From NCBI GenBank assembly GCA_039808665.1, contig JBDHTO010000002.1:1-32712 (forward strand): a stretch of DNA of 32,712 nt, given 5' to 3'. The translations under genes were made by a program, and so were the position numbers. Shown in pieces: positions 1 to 8,147 of the stretch; position 1 is the stretch's first letter; every line of letters begins with the position of its first letter. Under the pieces are notes generated by a model. It ran no database searches and had not been told where the DNA came from. It was given only the letters and a program-made list of their open reading frames with translations. The DNA is from JBDHTO01 sp039808665 (GTDB lineage: Bacteria > Pseudomonadota > Alphaproteobacteria > Paracaedibacterales > JAKBAR01).

Positions 1-392
1 ACAACCTCAGCAGATGCTGATGGCTTTGCAGATGGATCGCGATCAATAAACTCAATCACAGCCATAGGTGCGTTGTCACCATAACGAAAACCATTTTTCA
101 TAATGCGTGTATAACCACCCGCGCGGTTTTGATAACGTGGTGAAAGTGTTTTGATCACTTTATCTACAACCGCTTGGTCTTGCAGTTGCGAAACGAGCTG
201 ACGACGTGCGTGAAGGTCGCCTCTTTTGCCAAGTGTAATAATTTTTTCAACAATAGGACGAAGTTCTTTTGCTTTTGGCAAAGTCGTTCTGATTTGCTCA
301 TAAGTCAAAAGGCTTTGTGCCATGTTTTTGAAGAGCGCCTTACGATGCTCTGATGTTCGATTTAATTTACGACCGTTAATACCGTGTCTCAT
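1..392 (-). CDS. rplQ: 50S ribosomal protein L17 (C-terminus cut by window edge)
   Basis: L17 is a large-subunit protein near the peptide exit tunnel. The frame opens with ATG at 392 and reads MRHGINGRKLNRTSEHRKA, the conserved L17 start, followed by conserved stretches such as LLTYEQIRTTLPKAKELRP and a GGYTRI motif around residue 94. About 130 codons are visible and no stop is reached before base 1. Most bacterial L17 proteins are 115-130 residues, so this one has at least a short Ser/Ala/Lys-containing C-terminal tail. It lies 22 bp downstream of rpoA, the usual last pair of the alpha operon. Identification is from conserved sequence and position; only the true end is unknown. Confidence 0.95.
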   Translation of the reverse strand, partial: MRHGINGRKLNRTSEHRKALFKNMAQSLLTYEQIRTTLPKAKELRPIVEKIITLGKRGDLHARRQLVSQLQDQAVVDKVIKTLSPRYQNRAGGYTRIMKNGFRYGDNAPMAVIEFIDRDPSAKPSASAEV

Positions 393-414
393 TATTCTTC
401 TCCGACTTTAATTC

Positions 415-1434
415 TTATGCGTATGGATCTTCAAGTTTCTTTGCGAGCTCTTCAATATTCTCTGGTGGCCAATTAGGAATAACCATGCCAAAGCCGAGTC
501 CCATTTGCACAAGAACTTCTTTAATTTCATTCAGTGATTTACGACCAAAGTTTGGTGTTTTAAGCATCTCGCTTTCACTTTTTTGGACAAGATCACCAAT
601 GTAGATGATGTTTTCTGTCTTAAGGCAGTTTGCAGAACGCACAGAAAGCTCAAGCTCTTCAACTTTGCGCAACAAGTTACGGTTAAAGGGAAGCTCATCA
701 GATTCTGATTTCTTCTCTGCCGCTTTAGGTTCTTCGAAGTTAATAAACACCTGAAGTTGGTCTTGCATAATACGTGCAGCAAGCGCCAAAGCATCATCTG
801 GCTTCATGGAACCATCCGTCACAACACGAAGTGTCAGCTTATCGTAGTCAGTACGTTGCCCCACACGTGTTTGATCGACCTTATAGAATACTTTCTTGAT
901 AGGACTATAAATCGCATCAATAGGAATTACACCGATTGTACGCTCATCCGCAGGAATTTGGTTCGCAGGAACATATCCTTTACCAGATTCAACCATCATT
1001 TCCACGGAAAGTTTTGCATTCTTGTCGAGTGTGCAAATCAACACATCGGGATCAAGTATTTCAACTTCTGAGGGACACTCGATGTCACGTGCGTAAACGG
1101 GACCAGGAGCTGTTGCATGAAGCTTGATACGCTTTGGCATCTCAGAGTTTAACTTCACACCAATGGTTTTCAAGTTCAAGATAATATCTGTAACATCTTC
1201 ATGAACACCCTGAATTGTTGAGAATTCATGGAGAACGCCGTCGATCTTAACACTTGTGATCGCAGCACCTTGCAGTGAAGAAAGAAGGATACGGCGAAGC
1301 GCATTTCCAAGTGTCAAACCAAAGCCGCGCTCAAGTGGCTCAATAACAACTTCGGCTTCACGAAGCTGCTGATCTGCATAATTGAAATTCAAATTATAGG
1401 GCTTTATAAGAGCCTGCCAGTTTTTCTGAATCAC
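415..1434 (-). CDS. rpoA: DNA-directed RNA polymerase subunit alpha
   Basis: The alpha subunit dimerises to start RNA polymerase assembly and contacts UP elements and activators. The 339 residues match the usual alphaproteobacterial length. The N-terminal dimerisation domain (about 1-235) carries the conserved GFGLTLGNALRRILLSS segment near residue 40. A charged linker, EEPKAAEKKSESDELPF, leads into the C-terminal domain, which keeps the DNA-binding helix VRSANCLKTENI with its Arg and Asn, then LKTPNFGRKSLNEIKEVL and a final NWPP motif. It sits between rpsK and rplQ with no rpsD in between, which is the alphaproteobacterial arrangement. No unusual feature was seen. Confidence 0.98.
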   Translation of the reverse strand: MIQKNWQALIKPYNLNFNYADQQLREAEVVIEPLERGFGLTLGNALRRILLSSLQGAAITSVKIDGVLHEFSTIQGVHEDVTDIILNLKTIGVKLNSEMPKRIKLHATAPGPVYARDIECPSEVEILDPDVLICTLDKNAKLSVEMMVESGKGYVPANQIPADERTIGVIPIDAIYSPIKKVFYKVDQTRVGQRTDYDKLTLRVVTDGSMKPDDALALAARIMQDQLQVFINFEEPKAAEKKSESDELPFNRNLLRKVEELELSVRSANCLKTENIIYIGDLVQKSESEMLKTPNFGRKSLNEIKEVLVQMGLGFGMVIPNWPPENIEELAKKLEDPYA

Positions 1435-1458
1435 GAGAGTCCCCTATTCCTTCAAAAA

Positions 1459-1851
1459 TTAAACGCGACGGCGCTTTGCTGGACGCACACCATTGTGTGG
1501 AACAGGTGTTACGTCACGAATGGTTGTAATCGTAAAGCCCACAGCTTGCAAAGCACGCAACGCTGTTTCACGACCTGATCCAGGACCTTTTACAATCACA
1601 CTCAAATTTTTCATACCATGCTCAAGAGCTTTTTTTCCTGCATCTTCTGCTGCAATCTGTGCTGCATAAGGTGTGGATTTACGTGATCCCTTGAATCCCA
1701 TCATCCCAGAAGAAGACCAAGAAATCGCATTGCCTTGCTCGTCTGTAATGGTGACCATTGTGTTGTTGAATGTAGAGTTGACGTGCGCAACGCCATTAAT
1801 AACGTTTTTTTTCTCGCGACGACGAACACGTGTAGTTTGTTGTTTTGCCAT
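1459..1851 (-). CDS. rpsK: 30S ribosomal protein S11
   Basis: S11 belongs to the small-subunit platform and helps shape the mRNA exit/E-site region. The 130 residues contain the family signatures: VAHVNSTFNNTMVTITDEQG near the start, the GSRKSTPYAAQ segment, GPGSGRETALRAL, and a C-terminus ending in PVPHNGVRPAKRRRV. The HNG there includes the Asn that becomes isoaspartate in E. coli S11. Length matches the family (about 129). It lies 16 bp downstream of rpsM and 24 bp upstream of rpoA. An overlapping plus-strand open frame is a shadow of this gene. Confidence 0.98.
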   Translation of the reverse strand: MAKQQTTRVRRREKKNVINGVAHVNSTFNNTMVTITDEQGNAISWSSSGMMGFKGSRKSTPYAAQIAAEDAGKKALEHGMKNLSVIVKGPGSGRETALRALQAVGFTITTIRDVTPVPHNGVRPAKRRRV

Positions 1852-1867
1852 AGTTCAGTCTCAGTCC

Positions 1868-2245
1868 TTATTTGGATGCTATCTTCTTACCCGCGATAGG
1901 AACTGCTTTTCCTTTGCGAGTACGTGCGTTTGTGTGGGTTCTTTGACCACGTACAGGAAGCCCCTTACGATGGCGAAGACCTCTGTAGCAACCAAGGTCT
2001 GTAAGACGCTTGATGTTCATAGATACTTCACGACGAAGATCACCTTCTACCTGATAATCTCTGTCAATCACCTCACGAATTTTGAGTACGTCTTGATCAG
2101 AAAGCTGATTCACGCGCACTTGCATATCAAGATTGAGCTTCTTCATGATTTCATCAGCTTTTTTAGGACCGATTCCATAAATATATGTCAGCGCAATCAC
2201 AAGTCTTTTTTGTGTTGGTATGTTCACACCAGCAATACGTGCCAC
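1868..2245 (-). CDS. rpsM: 30S ribosomal protein S13
   Basis: S13 sits in the head of the small subunit and contacts the P-site tRNA and the large subunit through bridges. The protein starts MARIAGVNIPTQKRLVIALTYIYGIG, holds the helix-hairpin-helix around residues 14-28, and ends in the basic tail with GLPVRGQRTHTNARTRKGK that reaches the tRNA. At 125 residues it is a few longer than E. coli S13 (118), which is normal for alphaproteobacteria. It follows adk by 13 bp; there is no infA or rpmJ between secY and this gene, unlike in enterobacteria. Confidence 0.98.
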   Translation of the reverse strand: MARIAGVNIPTQKRLVIALTYIYGIGPKKADEIMKKLNLDMQVRVNQLSDQDVLKIREVIDRDYQVEGDLRREVSMNIKRLTDLGCYRGLRHRKGLPVRGQRTHTNARTRKGKAVPIAGKKIASK

Positions 2246-2258
2246 TGTAGTTTCTCCT

Positions 2259-2909
2259 TTATTGGCTTCTTTTTAGTATTGACTCAATCAGATCGCTCAC
2301 GGCATGAGGTGAAAGTGCCGCGTCGACCGTATGGAGTACTCCTTTGTCTCTGTAGTACCCTAAAATCGGCAACGTTTCAAGATAATACAAGTCGAGTCGC
2401 TTTTTCAAGACCTCTTCTTGATCATCTTCGCGAATGCGCAGATTTTTGCTCCCACAAAAATCACATATTCCCTCTTCCTTTGTTGGGCTAAAAGTTTTGT
2501 GATAAGTTGCACCACAATCCTTACAGGAATAGCGACCGAGAATTCTTTGCAAAAGAATGTCATCATCTAGTTTGAATTCAATTGCAGAATCTACTTTCAT
2601 ATGGTGACGCTCAAGCACTTCATCCACAGATTTCGCCTGGGCTAATGTACGAGGTACACCATCTAATATAATTTTTTTATCACCACATTGTTCGAGGGCA
2701 GATTCAAAAACCTCTAGTATAATTTCATCTGAAACGAGATTACCCTCACCCATGATTGTCTTTAGCTTATTTCCCAATTTTGATCCGGAAGCGATCTCCG
2801 CTCTCAACATATTTCCGGTAGAAATACATGCATAGGATGGGTCAAGCGTAATATTTTGAACTTGCGTTCCTTTCCCTGAACCTGGTGGACCAAAAAAAAC
2901 GACAACCAT
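2259..2909 (-). CDS. adk: Adenylate kinase with Cys4 (zinc-type) LID
   Basis: Adenylate kinase interconverts ATP + AMP and two ADP in the cytoplasm. The 216-residue protein has the P-loop GPPGSGKGT at 7-15, the AMP-binding segment STGNMLR near 30-36, and the DGVPRT motif near 92-97. The LID is of the metal-binding kind: Cys129-x2-Cys132 and Cys149-x2-Cys152, replacing the His/Ser/Asp/Thr set of E. coli Adk. Zinc or iron binding by such LIDs is known for Gram-positive enzymes and Paracoccus; here it is inferred from the four cysteines. The gene starts 1 bp after the secY stop, so translation is probably coupled. Its place between secY and rpsM is typical of alphaproteobacteria. Confidence 0.96.
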   Translation of the reverse strand: MVVVFFGPPGSGKGTQVQNITLDPSYACISTGNMLRAEIASGSKLGNKLKTIMGEGNLVSDEIILEVFESALEQCGDKKIILDGVPRTLAQAKSVDEVLERHHMKVDSAIEFKLDDDILLQRILGRYSCKDCGATYHKTFSPTKEEGICDFCGSKNLRIREDDQEEVLKKRLDLYYLETLPILGYYRDKGVLHTVDAALSPHAVSDLIESILKRSQ

Positions 2910-2910
2910 A

Positions 2911-4257
2911 TTACCTTTTGCCTTTTAATGATGACCGTCGAATAAGTCCTTCGTACTGATGCGCCAAAAGATGCGACTGAACTTGAGCGAATGTATCAAT
3001 CGTCACACTCACCACAATCAGCAAACTGGTACCACCAAAATAAAAGGGCAAATGAACCTTGGATAAAATAAGTTCAGGTAGAATACAGATGGACGCGAGA
3101 TACAAGGCACCTACAGCCGTAAGGCGGGTCAGAACATAATCAAGATAATCTGCAGTTGATTTACCAGGGCGAATACCAGGGATAAAGGTTCCCATTTTGC
3201 GAAGGTTTTCCGCTGTTTCCGCAGGGTTGAACACAATCGCGGTATAGAAGAAAGCAAAGAAAATAATCATTGCCACAAAAAGCGCCATATAAAGAGGCTG
3301 CCCGTGCGAAAGAAGTGATGCAAGCTTACCCATAAAGGAATCAGAATCTGCCGCCCCTGCAAAACCAATAATGGTTCCAGGCAAGAGAAGAAGTGACGAC
3401 GCAAAGATCGGAGGAATCACACCCGCACTATTAAGCTTGAGAGGCAAGTGTGTTGTCTGACTTGTCGCAGGTCTGTTCGCTGCCATTTGGCGTTTTGGAT
3501 ACTGAATTGTAATACGACGCTGAGCCTTTTCCATAAAGACGATATAACCAATCACAACAGCAACCATCACAAGAATCAGCAACAGAACAAGAAATGGGAT
3601 CGCGTCTTGACGACCAAGCTCAAGGGTATTGATCAACGCTTGGGGCAAGTTTGCAACGATACCGGAATAAATAATAAGAGAAGCACCATTACCAATACCA
3701 CGAGACGTAATTTGCTCACCCAACCACATGATAAAAAGGGTACCACCGGTAAGAGTTACAATGGTGGTCATCTTAAACATAAAACCTGGAATTAAAACGG
3801 CAGGCCCCGCGTAACCTACGATCTTTTCAAGCCCCATGGCGATACCATAAGCCTGAATAGCTGCGAGAAAAACCGTACCATAACGCGTATATTGATTGAG
3901 TTTTTTCTTTCCCGTCTCACCTTCCTTTTTCAAGGCTTCAAAGTGAGGAGAAATCGATGTCATAAGCTGAACGATAATGCTCGCAGAAATGTACGGCATG
4001 ATGTTCAACGCAAAAATGGTCATACGAGAAATCGCACCACCGGAAAACATGTCAAGAATTCCAAGAATTCCCCCAGCATTTTGTTGAGTAAACTCACGAA
4101 TAATGTCTGGGTTAATTCCTGGCAGAGGTATATAAGTTCCTATGCGATACACAACGAGAACAGCGAGTGTAAAAAGAATACGTTTCTTCAGATCCTCAGC
4201 CTTGCTAAAAGAAGAAAAACTGAGGTTTGCGGCTAGCTGTTCTATTGCAGATGACAT
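2911..4257 (-). CDS. secY: Preprotein translocase subunit SecY
   Basis: SecY is the pore-forming subunit of the SecYEG channel in the inner membrane, exporting unfolded proteins and inserting membrane proteins. The 448 residues show the expected ten hydrophobic segments. Family signatures include RIGTYIPLPGINP near residue 40, the following plug region with FSGGAISRMTIFALNIMPYI, the cytoplasmic loop with RRITIQYPKRQ, and NPAETAENLRKMGTFIPGIRPG in the C-terminal half. It follows rplO by 8 bp, as in most bacteria, tying channel supply to ribosome supply. Its partner secE is far upstream in the same gene cluster. Confidence 0.98.
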   Translation of the reverse strand: MSSAIEQLAANLSFSSFSKAEDLKKRILFTLAVLVVYRIGTYIPLPGINPDIIREFTQQNAGGILGILDMFSGGAISRMTIFALNIMPYISASIIVQLMTSISPHFEALKKEGETGKKKLNQYTRYGTVFLAAIQAYGIAMGLEKIVGYAGPAVLIPGFMFKMTTIVTLTGGTLFIMWLGEQITSRGIGNGASLIIYSGIVANLPQALINTLELGRQDAIPFLVLLLILVMVAVVIGYIVFMEKAQRRITIQYPKRQMAANRPATSQTTHLPLKLNSAGVIPPIFASSLLLLPGTIIGFAGAADSDSFMGKLASLLSHGQPLYMALFVAMIIFFAFFYTAIVFNPAETAENLRKMGTFIPGIRPGKSTADYLDYVLTRLTAVGALYLASICILPELILSKVHLPFYFGGTSLLIVVSVTIDTFAQVQSHLLAHQYEGLIRRSSLKGKR

Positions 4258-4265
4258 AGTAAACC

Positions 4266-4724
4266 TTATTTTGAAATATTAAGAGTCAATCCTGATTTTT
4301 TGGCTTTTTCTTCAGCGGCTTTTGTCGCGCGATCAACGCGCACTGAAACTTTATCCGCAGCATCGCCTGTTGCAAGCAACACAACACGCTTAAGATAAGG
4401 CTTCATATAACCAAGCTGAACCAAAAGATCGCGATTGATTTCTTGATCCTTTATACCATGCTTTTTTACAATTGTTGAGATCTTATCAAAAGTCAGTTCG
4501 TATGCTTCGATACGATGAATATTGATAAATCCACGCTTTGGAAGACGACGGTAGATTGGTGTTTGACCACCTTCAAAACCGTTCAAGGAGACACCTGAAC
4601 GTGCTGTTTGACCTTTTCCACCACGTCCGGAAGTTTTACCTTTACCTGAACCGATACCACGGCCTACACGCATTTTTCGTTTACGTGCACCGTCATTATC
4701 ACGAATATTATTGAGTGTTAACAT
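4266..4724 (-). CDS. rplO: 50S ribosomal protein L15
   Basis: L15 is a late-assembling large-subunit protein with a long unstructured N-terminal extension. The start MLTLNNIRDNDGARKRKMRVG and the Gly/Lys-rich segment GRGIGSGKGKTSGRGGKGQ match the family, as does GFEGGQTPIYRRLPKRGF near residue 50. The C-terminal globular part is shorter in recognisable motifs but has the usual length (152 in total). It lies 9 bp downstream of rpmD and 8 bp upstream of secY. Nothing unusual was seen. Confidence 0.97.
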   Translation of the reverse strand: MLTLNNIRDNDGARKRKMRVGRGIGSGKGKTSGRGGKGQTARSGVSLNGFEGGQTPIYRRLPKRGFINIHRIEAYELTFDKISTIVKKHGIKDQEINRDLLVQLGYMKPYLKRVVLLATGDAADKVSVRVDRATKAAEEKAKKSGLTLNISK

Positions 4725-4733
4725 GACGCCCTC

Positions 4734-5060
4734 TTATGCCTTTTCTACAATCTGAACCATGTGTTGAGCTTTACGCACCAAACCACGCACTTCCGGAGTA
4801 TCTACAAGCTCACGAACTTGATTCATCTTGGAAAGACCAAGACCTTTGAGATATTCTCTTTGACGTGCGTCACGACGAATCGGACTACCGGTTCTTTTAA
4901 CAAAAATTGTAGGACCTGAGGGCCTTGCTTTTGGAGCAGACGATTTTTTTGCTGCAGCAGATGCTTTTGGAGCTTCAGCTTTTTTCGCTACAGGGACTTT
5001 CCCCTCAGCTTTCTTTACCGGTGCCTTTGCGGCGACTTTCTTTTCTTTTGTTTCTGTCAT
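4734..5060 (-). CDS. rpmD: 50S ribosomal protein L30 with a Lys/Ala-rich N-terminal extension
   Basis: The last ~59 residues (50-108) are an ordinary L30: an IFVKRTGSPIRRD start, YLKGLGLSKMNQVREL, TPEVRGLV and a hydrophobic end. Bacterial L30 is normally about 60 residues. Here 49 extra residues precede it, containing 13 Lys, 13 Ala and several Pro and Ser but almost no bulky hydrophobic residues, resembling histone-H1-type or disordered rRNA-binding tails. The ATG at 5060 lies 1 bp before the rpsE stop on the upstream side, which fits coupled translation. I saw no internal ATG at the L30 domain border that would give a 60-residue form. The tail is clear in sequence; its role is unknown. Confidence 0.93.
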   Translation of the reverse strand: MTETKEKKVAAKAPVKKAEGKVPVAKKAEAPKASAAAKKSSAPKARPSGPTIFVKRTGSPIRRDARQREYLKGLGLSKMNQVRELVDTPEVRGLVRKAQHMVQIVEKA

Positions 5061-5061
5061 G

Positions 5062-5634
5062 TTATGCCTCGACTACCTGTTCATTTTTGCCATGCGCCTC
5101 ACGACGTGCAACAATCTCTGGAACTTTTTTGCCAAGTTTGTTTGCAATTTGACGAGGTGACATAATCTGCTTCAACGCTTCCACTGTTGCAGAAACCATG
5201 TTGTGATAGTTGGATGTTCCAACAGACTTTGACACGATGTCATGAAGACCGAGAACCTCAAATACTGCACGCATTGGACCACCCGCGATGATACCTGTAC
5301 CCGCAGGCGCTGAGCGCAACTGAACGCGTCCTGCACCGTGTTTCACCGCGATATCATGGTGAATCGTACGTCCTTCACGAAGGGGAATACGTACCATTGT
5401 ACGCTTCGCTTGCTCAGATGCTTTACGAACTGCATCAGGAACTTCGCGTGCTTTACCTGTGCCATAACCAACACGTCCCTTACCATCACCAACAACAACG
5501 AGTGCTGAGAAGCGAAGGTTTTTACCACCTTTTACCACTTTGGTAACACGGCGTACGCTGACCAACTTCTCGATGAGCTCTTGCTCTCTATCTTTTTCTT
5601 GCGTTGGTTTTGCTGCTTTTGCTGCTTTTGTCAT
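5062..5634 (-). CDS. rpsE: 30S ribosomal protein S5
   Basis: S5 lies at the mRNA entry site and contributes to decoding fidelity and mRNA unwinding. Of 190 residues, the first 20 or so are a charged Lys/Ala/Glu leader. The S5 N-terminal domain follows (VRRVTKVVKGGKNLRFSALV, GDGKGRVGYGTGKA), then the C-terminal domain with APAGTGIIAGGPMRAVFEV and NYHNMVSATVEAL. Length is normal for the class. It starts after a short gap from rplR and is followed 1 bp later by rpmD. The conserved order rplR-rpsE-rpmD-rplO supports the call. Confidence 0.98.
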   Translation of the reverse strand: MTKAAKAAKPTQEKDREQELIEKLVSVRRVTKVVKGGKNLRFSALVVVGDGKGRVGYGTGKAREVPDAVRKASEQAKRTMVRIPLREGRTIHHDIAVKHGAGRVQLRSAPAGTGIIAGGPMRAVFEVLGLHDIVSKSVGTSNYHNMVSATVEALKQIMSPRQIANKLGKKVPEIVARREAHGKNEQVVEA

Positions 5635-5645
5635 ATTAATTACCC

Positions 5646-6005
5646 TTAAAATTTCAAGCCAGCTTCACGTGCAGCCTCAGCAAGAGCCTTCACGCGACCA
5701 TGGAACAAAAAGCCAGATCTGTCAAAAACGACTTCTTTGACACCTGCTTTAACCGCTTTTTCCGCAATGGACTTACCAATGGCCATAGCAGCTTCTTTAT
5801 TTCCGCCATTTTTGATTTTTGCTTTAACAGCTTTATCATTTGTTGACGCAGAAACGAGTGTTACCGCAGCAACATCATCAAAAATTTGTGCATAGATGTG
5901 CTTGTTTGTTCTGTGAACAGAAAGACGCGGACGGCCAGCCTGATTCACCTGACGCAATTTAATGCGCATACGTTCACGACGACGTTGTAACAATGGATTA
6001 GTCAT
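5646..6005 (-). CDS. rplR: 50S ribosomal protein L18
   Basis: L18 binds 5S rRNA together with L5 in the central protuberance. The 119 residues begin with a basic arm (LLQRRRERMRIKLRQVN) and continue with the conserved RPRLSVHRTNKHIYAQIFDD and a C-terminal FDRSGFLFHGRVKALAEAAR motif. The length equals that of most bacterial homologues. It begins 2 bp after the rplF stop, so the two are probably translationally coupled, and it precedes rpsE by 11 bp. Confidence 0.98.
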   Translation of the reverse strand: MTNPLLQRRRERMRIKLRQVNQAGRPRLSVHRTNKHIYAQIFDDVAAVTLVSASTNDKAVKAKIKNGGNKEAAMAIGKSIAEKAVKAGVKEVVFDRSGFLFHGRVKALAEAAREAGLKF

Positions 6006-6007
6006 GG

Positions 6008-6541
6008 CTACTTCTTCTTTCCTTCTTTTCTCAGAACGAATTGATTTTCTTTAATAACACCCTTACCTTTATAAGGCTCTGGTGGACGATATCCTTGAAG
6101 TTCAGAGGCAATCTGACCAAGAACTTGCTTGTCTGCACCAGTAAGGGCGATGGTTGTCGGCTTTTCGCACTTTGCTTCAACACCTTGAGGAAGCGGATAA
6201 GTAATATCGTGAGAATATCCCAACTGAAGTACAAGGTTACGACCTTGAACAGACGCCCTATAACCAACACCTACGAGATCAAGGTTATACGTAAACCCTT
6301 CAGAAACACCTTTAATAGCGTTCTTCACGTTACGTTGCATTGTTCCCCACATGGAACGTGCAAAATCTGATTCGTTAGCAGGCTGAACTTTAATGCCCTC
6401 AGCTTCTTGTGTAATTTTTACAGCCTCTGGATAGTCGTGCGCAATTTTGCCAAGACGACCAGACACTTCGATTTTACCACTGTTGATACTTACTGTAACA
6501 CCCTGTGGCACTGCAACTGCATGTTTTCCTACGCGTGACAT
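6008..6541 (-). CDS. rplF: 50S ribosomal protein L6
   Basis: L6 sits near the factor-binding site and the sarcin-ricin loop. The 177-residue protein starts MSRVGKHAVAVPQGVTVSI, has the two repeated L6 domains, and ends with the well-known C-terminal signature GYRPPEPYKGKGVI followed by a Lys-rich tail. Length is standard. It lies between rpsH (11 bp upstream) and rplR (2 bp downstream). Overlapping frames on both strands here are shadows. Confidence 0.98.
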   Translation of the reverse strand: MSRVGKHAVAVPQGVTVSINSGKIEVSGRLGKIAHDYPEAVKITQEAEGIKVQPANESDFARSMWGTMQRNVKNAIKGVSEGFTYNLDLVGVGYRASVQGRNLVLQLGYSHDITYPLPQGVEAKCEKPTTIALTGADKQVLGQIASELQGYRPPEPYKGKGVIKENQFVLRKEGKKK

Positions 6542-6552
6542 CTTTGACTATC

Positions 6553-6951
6553 CTAGAATACACTAAACAATAATTCGCCACCGATGCCCTTTTCGCGAGC
6601 TTCGATATCGGACATAACACCACGTGATGTGGAGAGAACGTTAATCCCCAAACCGTTTGCAACACGTGGCATTGCTTTCGCTTGAAAGTACGCACGCATT
6701 CCAGGTTTAGATCTGCGTTCGATTTTCTCGATCACGGGACGACCTTCTGAATACTTAAGTTCTATGCGAATGTTGCGAATATCTTTTCGCACTTCTTCGA
6801 CAGAGTATCCGCGAATGTAACCTTCTTTAACGAGGACATCGAGGACTTTTGTTCTAAATGTGGAGTGTGGGGACACAACATCCTTTTTACCAACAGCTTG
6901 CGCGTTGCGAATGCGTGTAATCATATCTCCAATGGGATCATTCACATACAT
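6553..6951 (-). CDS. rpsH: 30S ribosomal protein S8
   Basis: S8 is a primary 16S-binding protein of the central domain and, in E. coli, the translational repressor of the spc operon. The 132 residues begin with NDPIGDMITRIRNAQ and end with the RNA-binding LSTSRGVMSDIEAREKGIGG segment typical of the family. It follows rpsN by 7 bp. The rplX-rplE junction, where the E. coli S8 target lies, is only 11 bp here; I did not identify an S8-binding mimic in it. Confidence 0.98.
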   Translation of the reverse strand: MYVNDPIGDMITRIRNAQAVGKKDVVSPHSTFRTKVLDVLVKEGYIRGYSVEEVRKDIRNIRIELKYSEGRPVIEKIERRSKPGMRAYFQAKAMPRVANGLGINVLSTSRGVMSDIEAREKGIGGELLFSVF

Positions 6952-6958
6952 GTTTTTT

Positions 6959-7264
6959 CTACCAACTTGACTTTACTACACCTGGAAGTAATCCTGCGGA
7001 CGCGAGATCGCGAAGAGCGATACGGGACATCTTAAACTTACGATGGTAACCACGTGGGCGACCAGAAAGTTCACAGCGATTACGCTCACGAACACGTGAA
7101 GAGTTGCGTGGCATTTCTGCCATTTTGTGTGCAACTTCGATACGACGTTCAAATGACGTTTCTTTATTCATCAGTTCCGCTTTTAATGCGCGACGTGTTT
7201 CTGACTTATTCACGATCATCTGCGCGCGGCGTTTGTTATTGTTAATTGCACTAAGCTTTGCCAT
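6959..7264 (-). CDS. rpsN: 30S ribosomal protein S14 (long, zinc-free form)
   Basis: S14 belongs to the small-subunit head next to S3 and S10. This is the 101-residue C-minus form: the CxxC...CxxC zinc ribbon of the short form is missing, while the C-terminal signature with RNRCELSGRPRGYHRKFKMS and RIALRDLASAGLLPGVVKSSW is intact. The long form is standard in proteobacteria. It lies 11 bp after rplE and 7 bp before rpsH. Confidence 0.98.
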   Translation of the reverse strand: MAKLSAINNNKRRAQMIVNKSETRRALKAELMNKETSFERRIEVAHKMAEMPRNSSRVRERNRCELSGRPRGYHRKFKMSRIALRDLASAGLLPGVVKSSW

Positions 7265-7275
7265 TATCCACTCCC

Positions 7276-7815
7276 CTACTTTGCAAAAGGCATGTTGAAG
7301 GCGCGGAGCAATTCTCTTGCTTCATCATCTGTCTTCGCCGTTGTACAAATTATTACATCAAATCCACGAATCTTTTCAACTTTATCATAGTTGATTTCTG
7401 GAAAAATGATGTGTTCTTTTACACCTACCGCATAGTTTCCACGGCCATCAAAGCTCTTAGAGGAAACACCACGAAAGTCTCTTACGCGTGGGAGTGCAAT
7501 GTTGATAAAGCGATCAAGGAATTCGTACATACGCTTGTTGCGCAGTGTAACCTTTGCACCAATGTTCATACCTTCACGAAGTTTAAATCCAGCAATAGAT
7601 TTTTTCGCTTTTGTCATCACAGGTTTTTGACCTGTAATAAGGGAGAGATCTTCAACAACTGTTTGAAGTTTCTTGCTATCTTGCACGGCATCAGAAACGC
7701 ACGCGTTAATCACGATTTTTTCAATACGTGGAACTTCAAGATCATTTGTATATCCATGTTGCTTTTTAAGCTCTGGGCGAATTTTCCCAACATAGACTTC
7801 TTTTAAACGAGCCAT
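7276..7815 (-). CDS. rplE: 50S ribosomal protein L5
   Basis: L5 binds 5S rRNA and forms part of the central protuberance, contacting the P-site tRNA. The 179 residues show the conserved NDLEVPRIEKIVINACV start region, SLITGQKPVMTKAKKSIAGFKLREG, and the C-terminal GRGNYAVGVKEHIIFPEINYDK motif. Length is exactly that of most bacterial L5 proteins. It follows rplX by 11 bp and precedes rpsN by 11 bp. Confidence 0.98.
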   Translation of the reverse strand: MARLKEVYVGKIRPELKKQHGYTNDLEVPRIEKIVINACVSDAVQDSKKLQTVVEDLSLITGQKPVMTKAKKSIAGFKLREGMNIGAKVTLRNKRMYEFLDRFINIALPRVRDFRGVSSKSFDGRGNYAVGVKEHIIFPEINYDKVEKIRGFDVIICTTAKTDDEARELLRAFNMPFAK

Positions 7816-7826
7816 AACTTTAATCC

Positions 7827-8147
7827 TCAGACGTTCGCGCCATTGTTCTTGAAGTATCTGGCGCGTGTTCCATCTTCAAGAGTCCGAATCCCAACCTTAG
7901 AACGGGAATCGGTCGCTGTGTTTACCAAAGCCACATTAGAAATGTGGAGGGGCATTTCTTTTTGAAATACACCGTTTGGATTTGCGGCAGATTGTTTTGC
8001 AAAACGTGTCACCATGTTAAGTCCCTTGACGAGAACTTTCATGGAATCACGGTCAACACTTACGATCTCTCCGCGCTTTCCTTTTTCTTTACCTGTGGTC
8101 ACCTCAACAAGGTCACCCTTTTTAATTTTCAATTTAATCTGCGTCAT
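7827..8147 (-). CDS. rplX: 50S ribosomal protein L24
   Basis: L24 is one of the two proteins that begin 50S assembly. The 106 residues contain the KOW motif near the N-terminus (IKKGDLVEVTTGKEKGKRGEI) and a conserved PNGVFQKEMPLHISNVALV segment. The ATG at 8147 abuts the rplN stop with no gap (TAA directly followed by ATG), suggesting coupled translation. Length fits the family (100-110). Confidence 0.98.
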   Translation of the reverse strand: MTQIKLKIKKGDLVEVTTGKEKGKRGEIVSVDRDSMKVLVKGLNMVTRFAKQSAANPNGVFQKEMPLHISNVALVNTATDSRSKVGIRTLEDGTRARYFKNNGANV

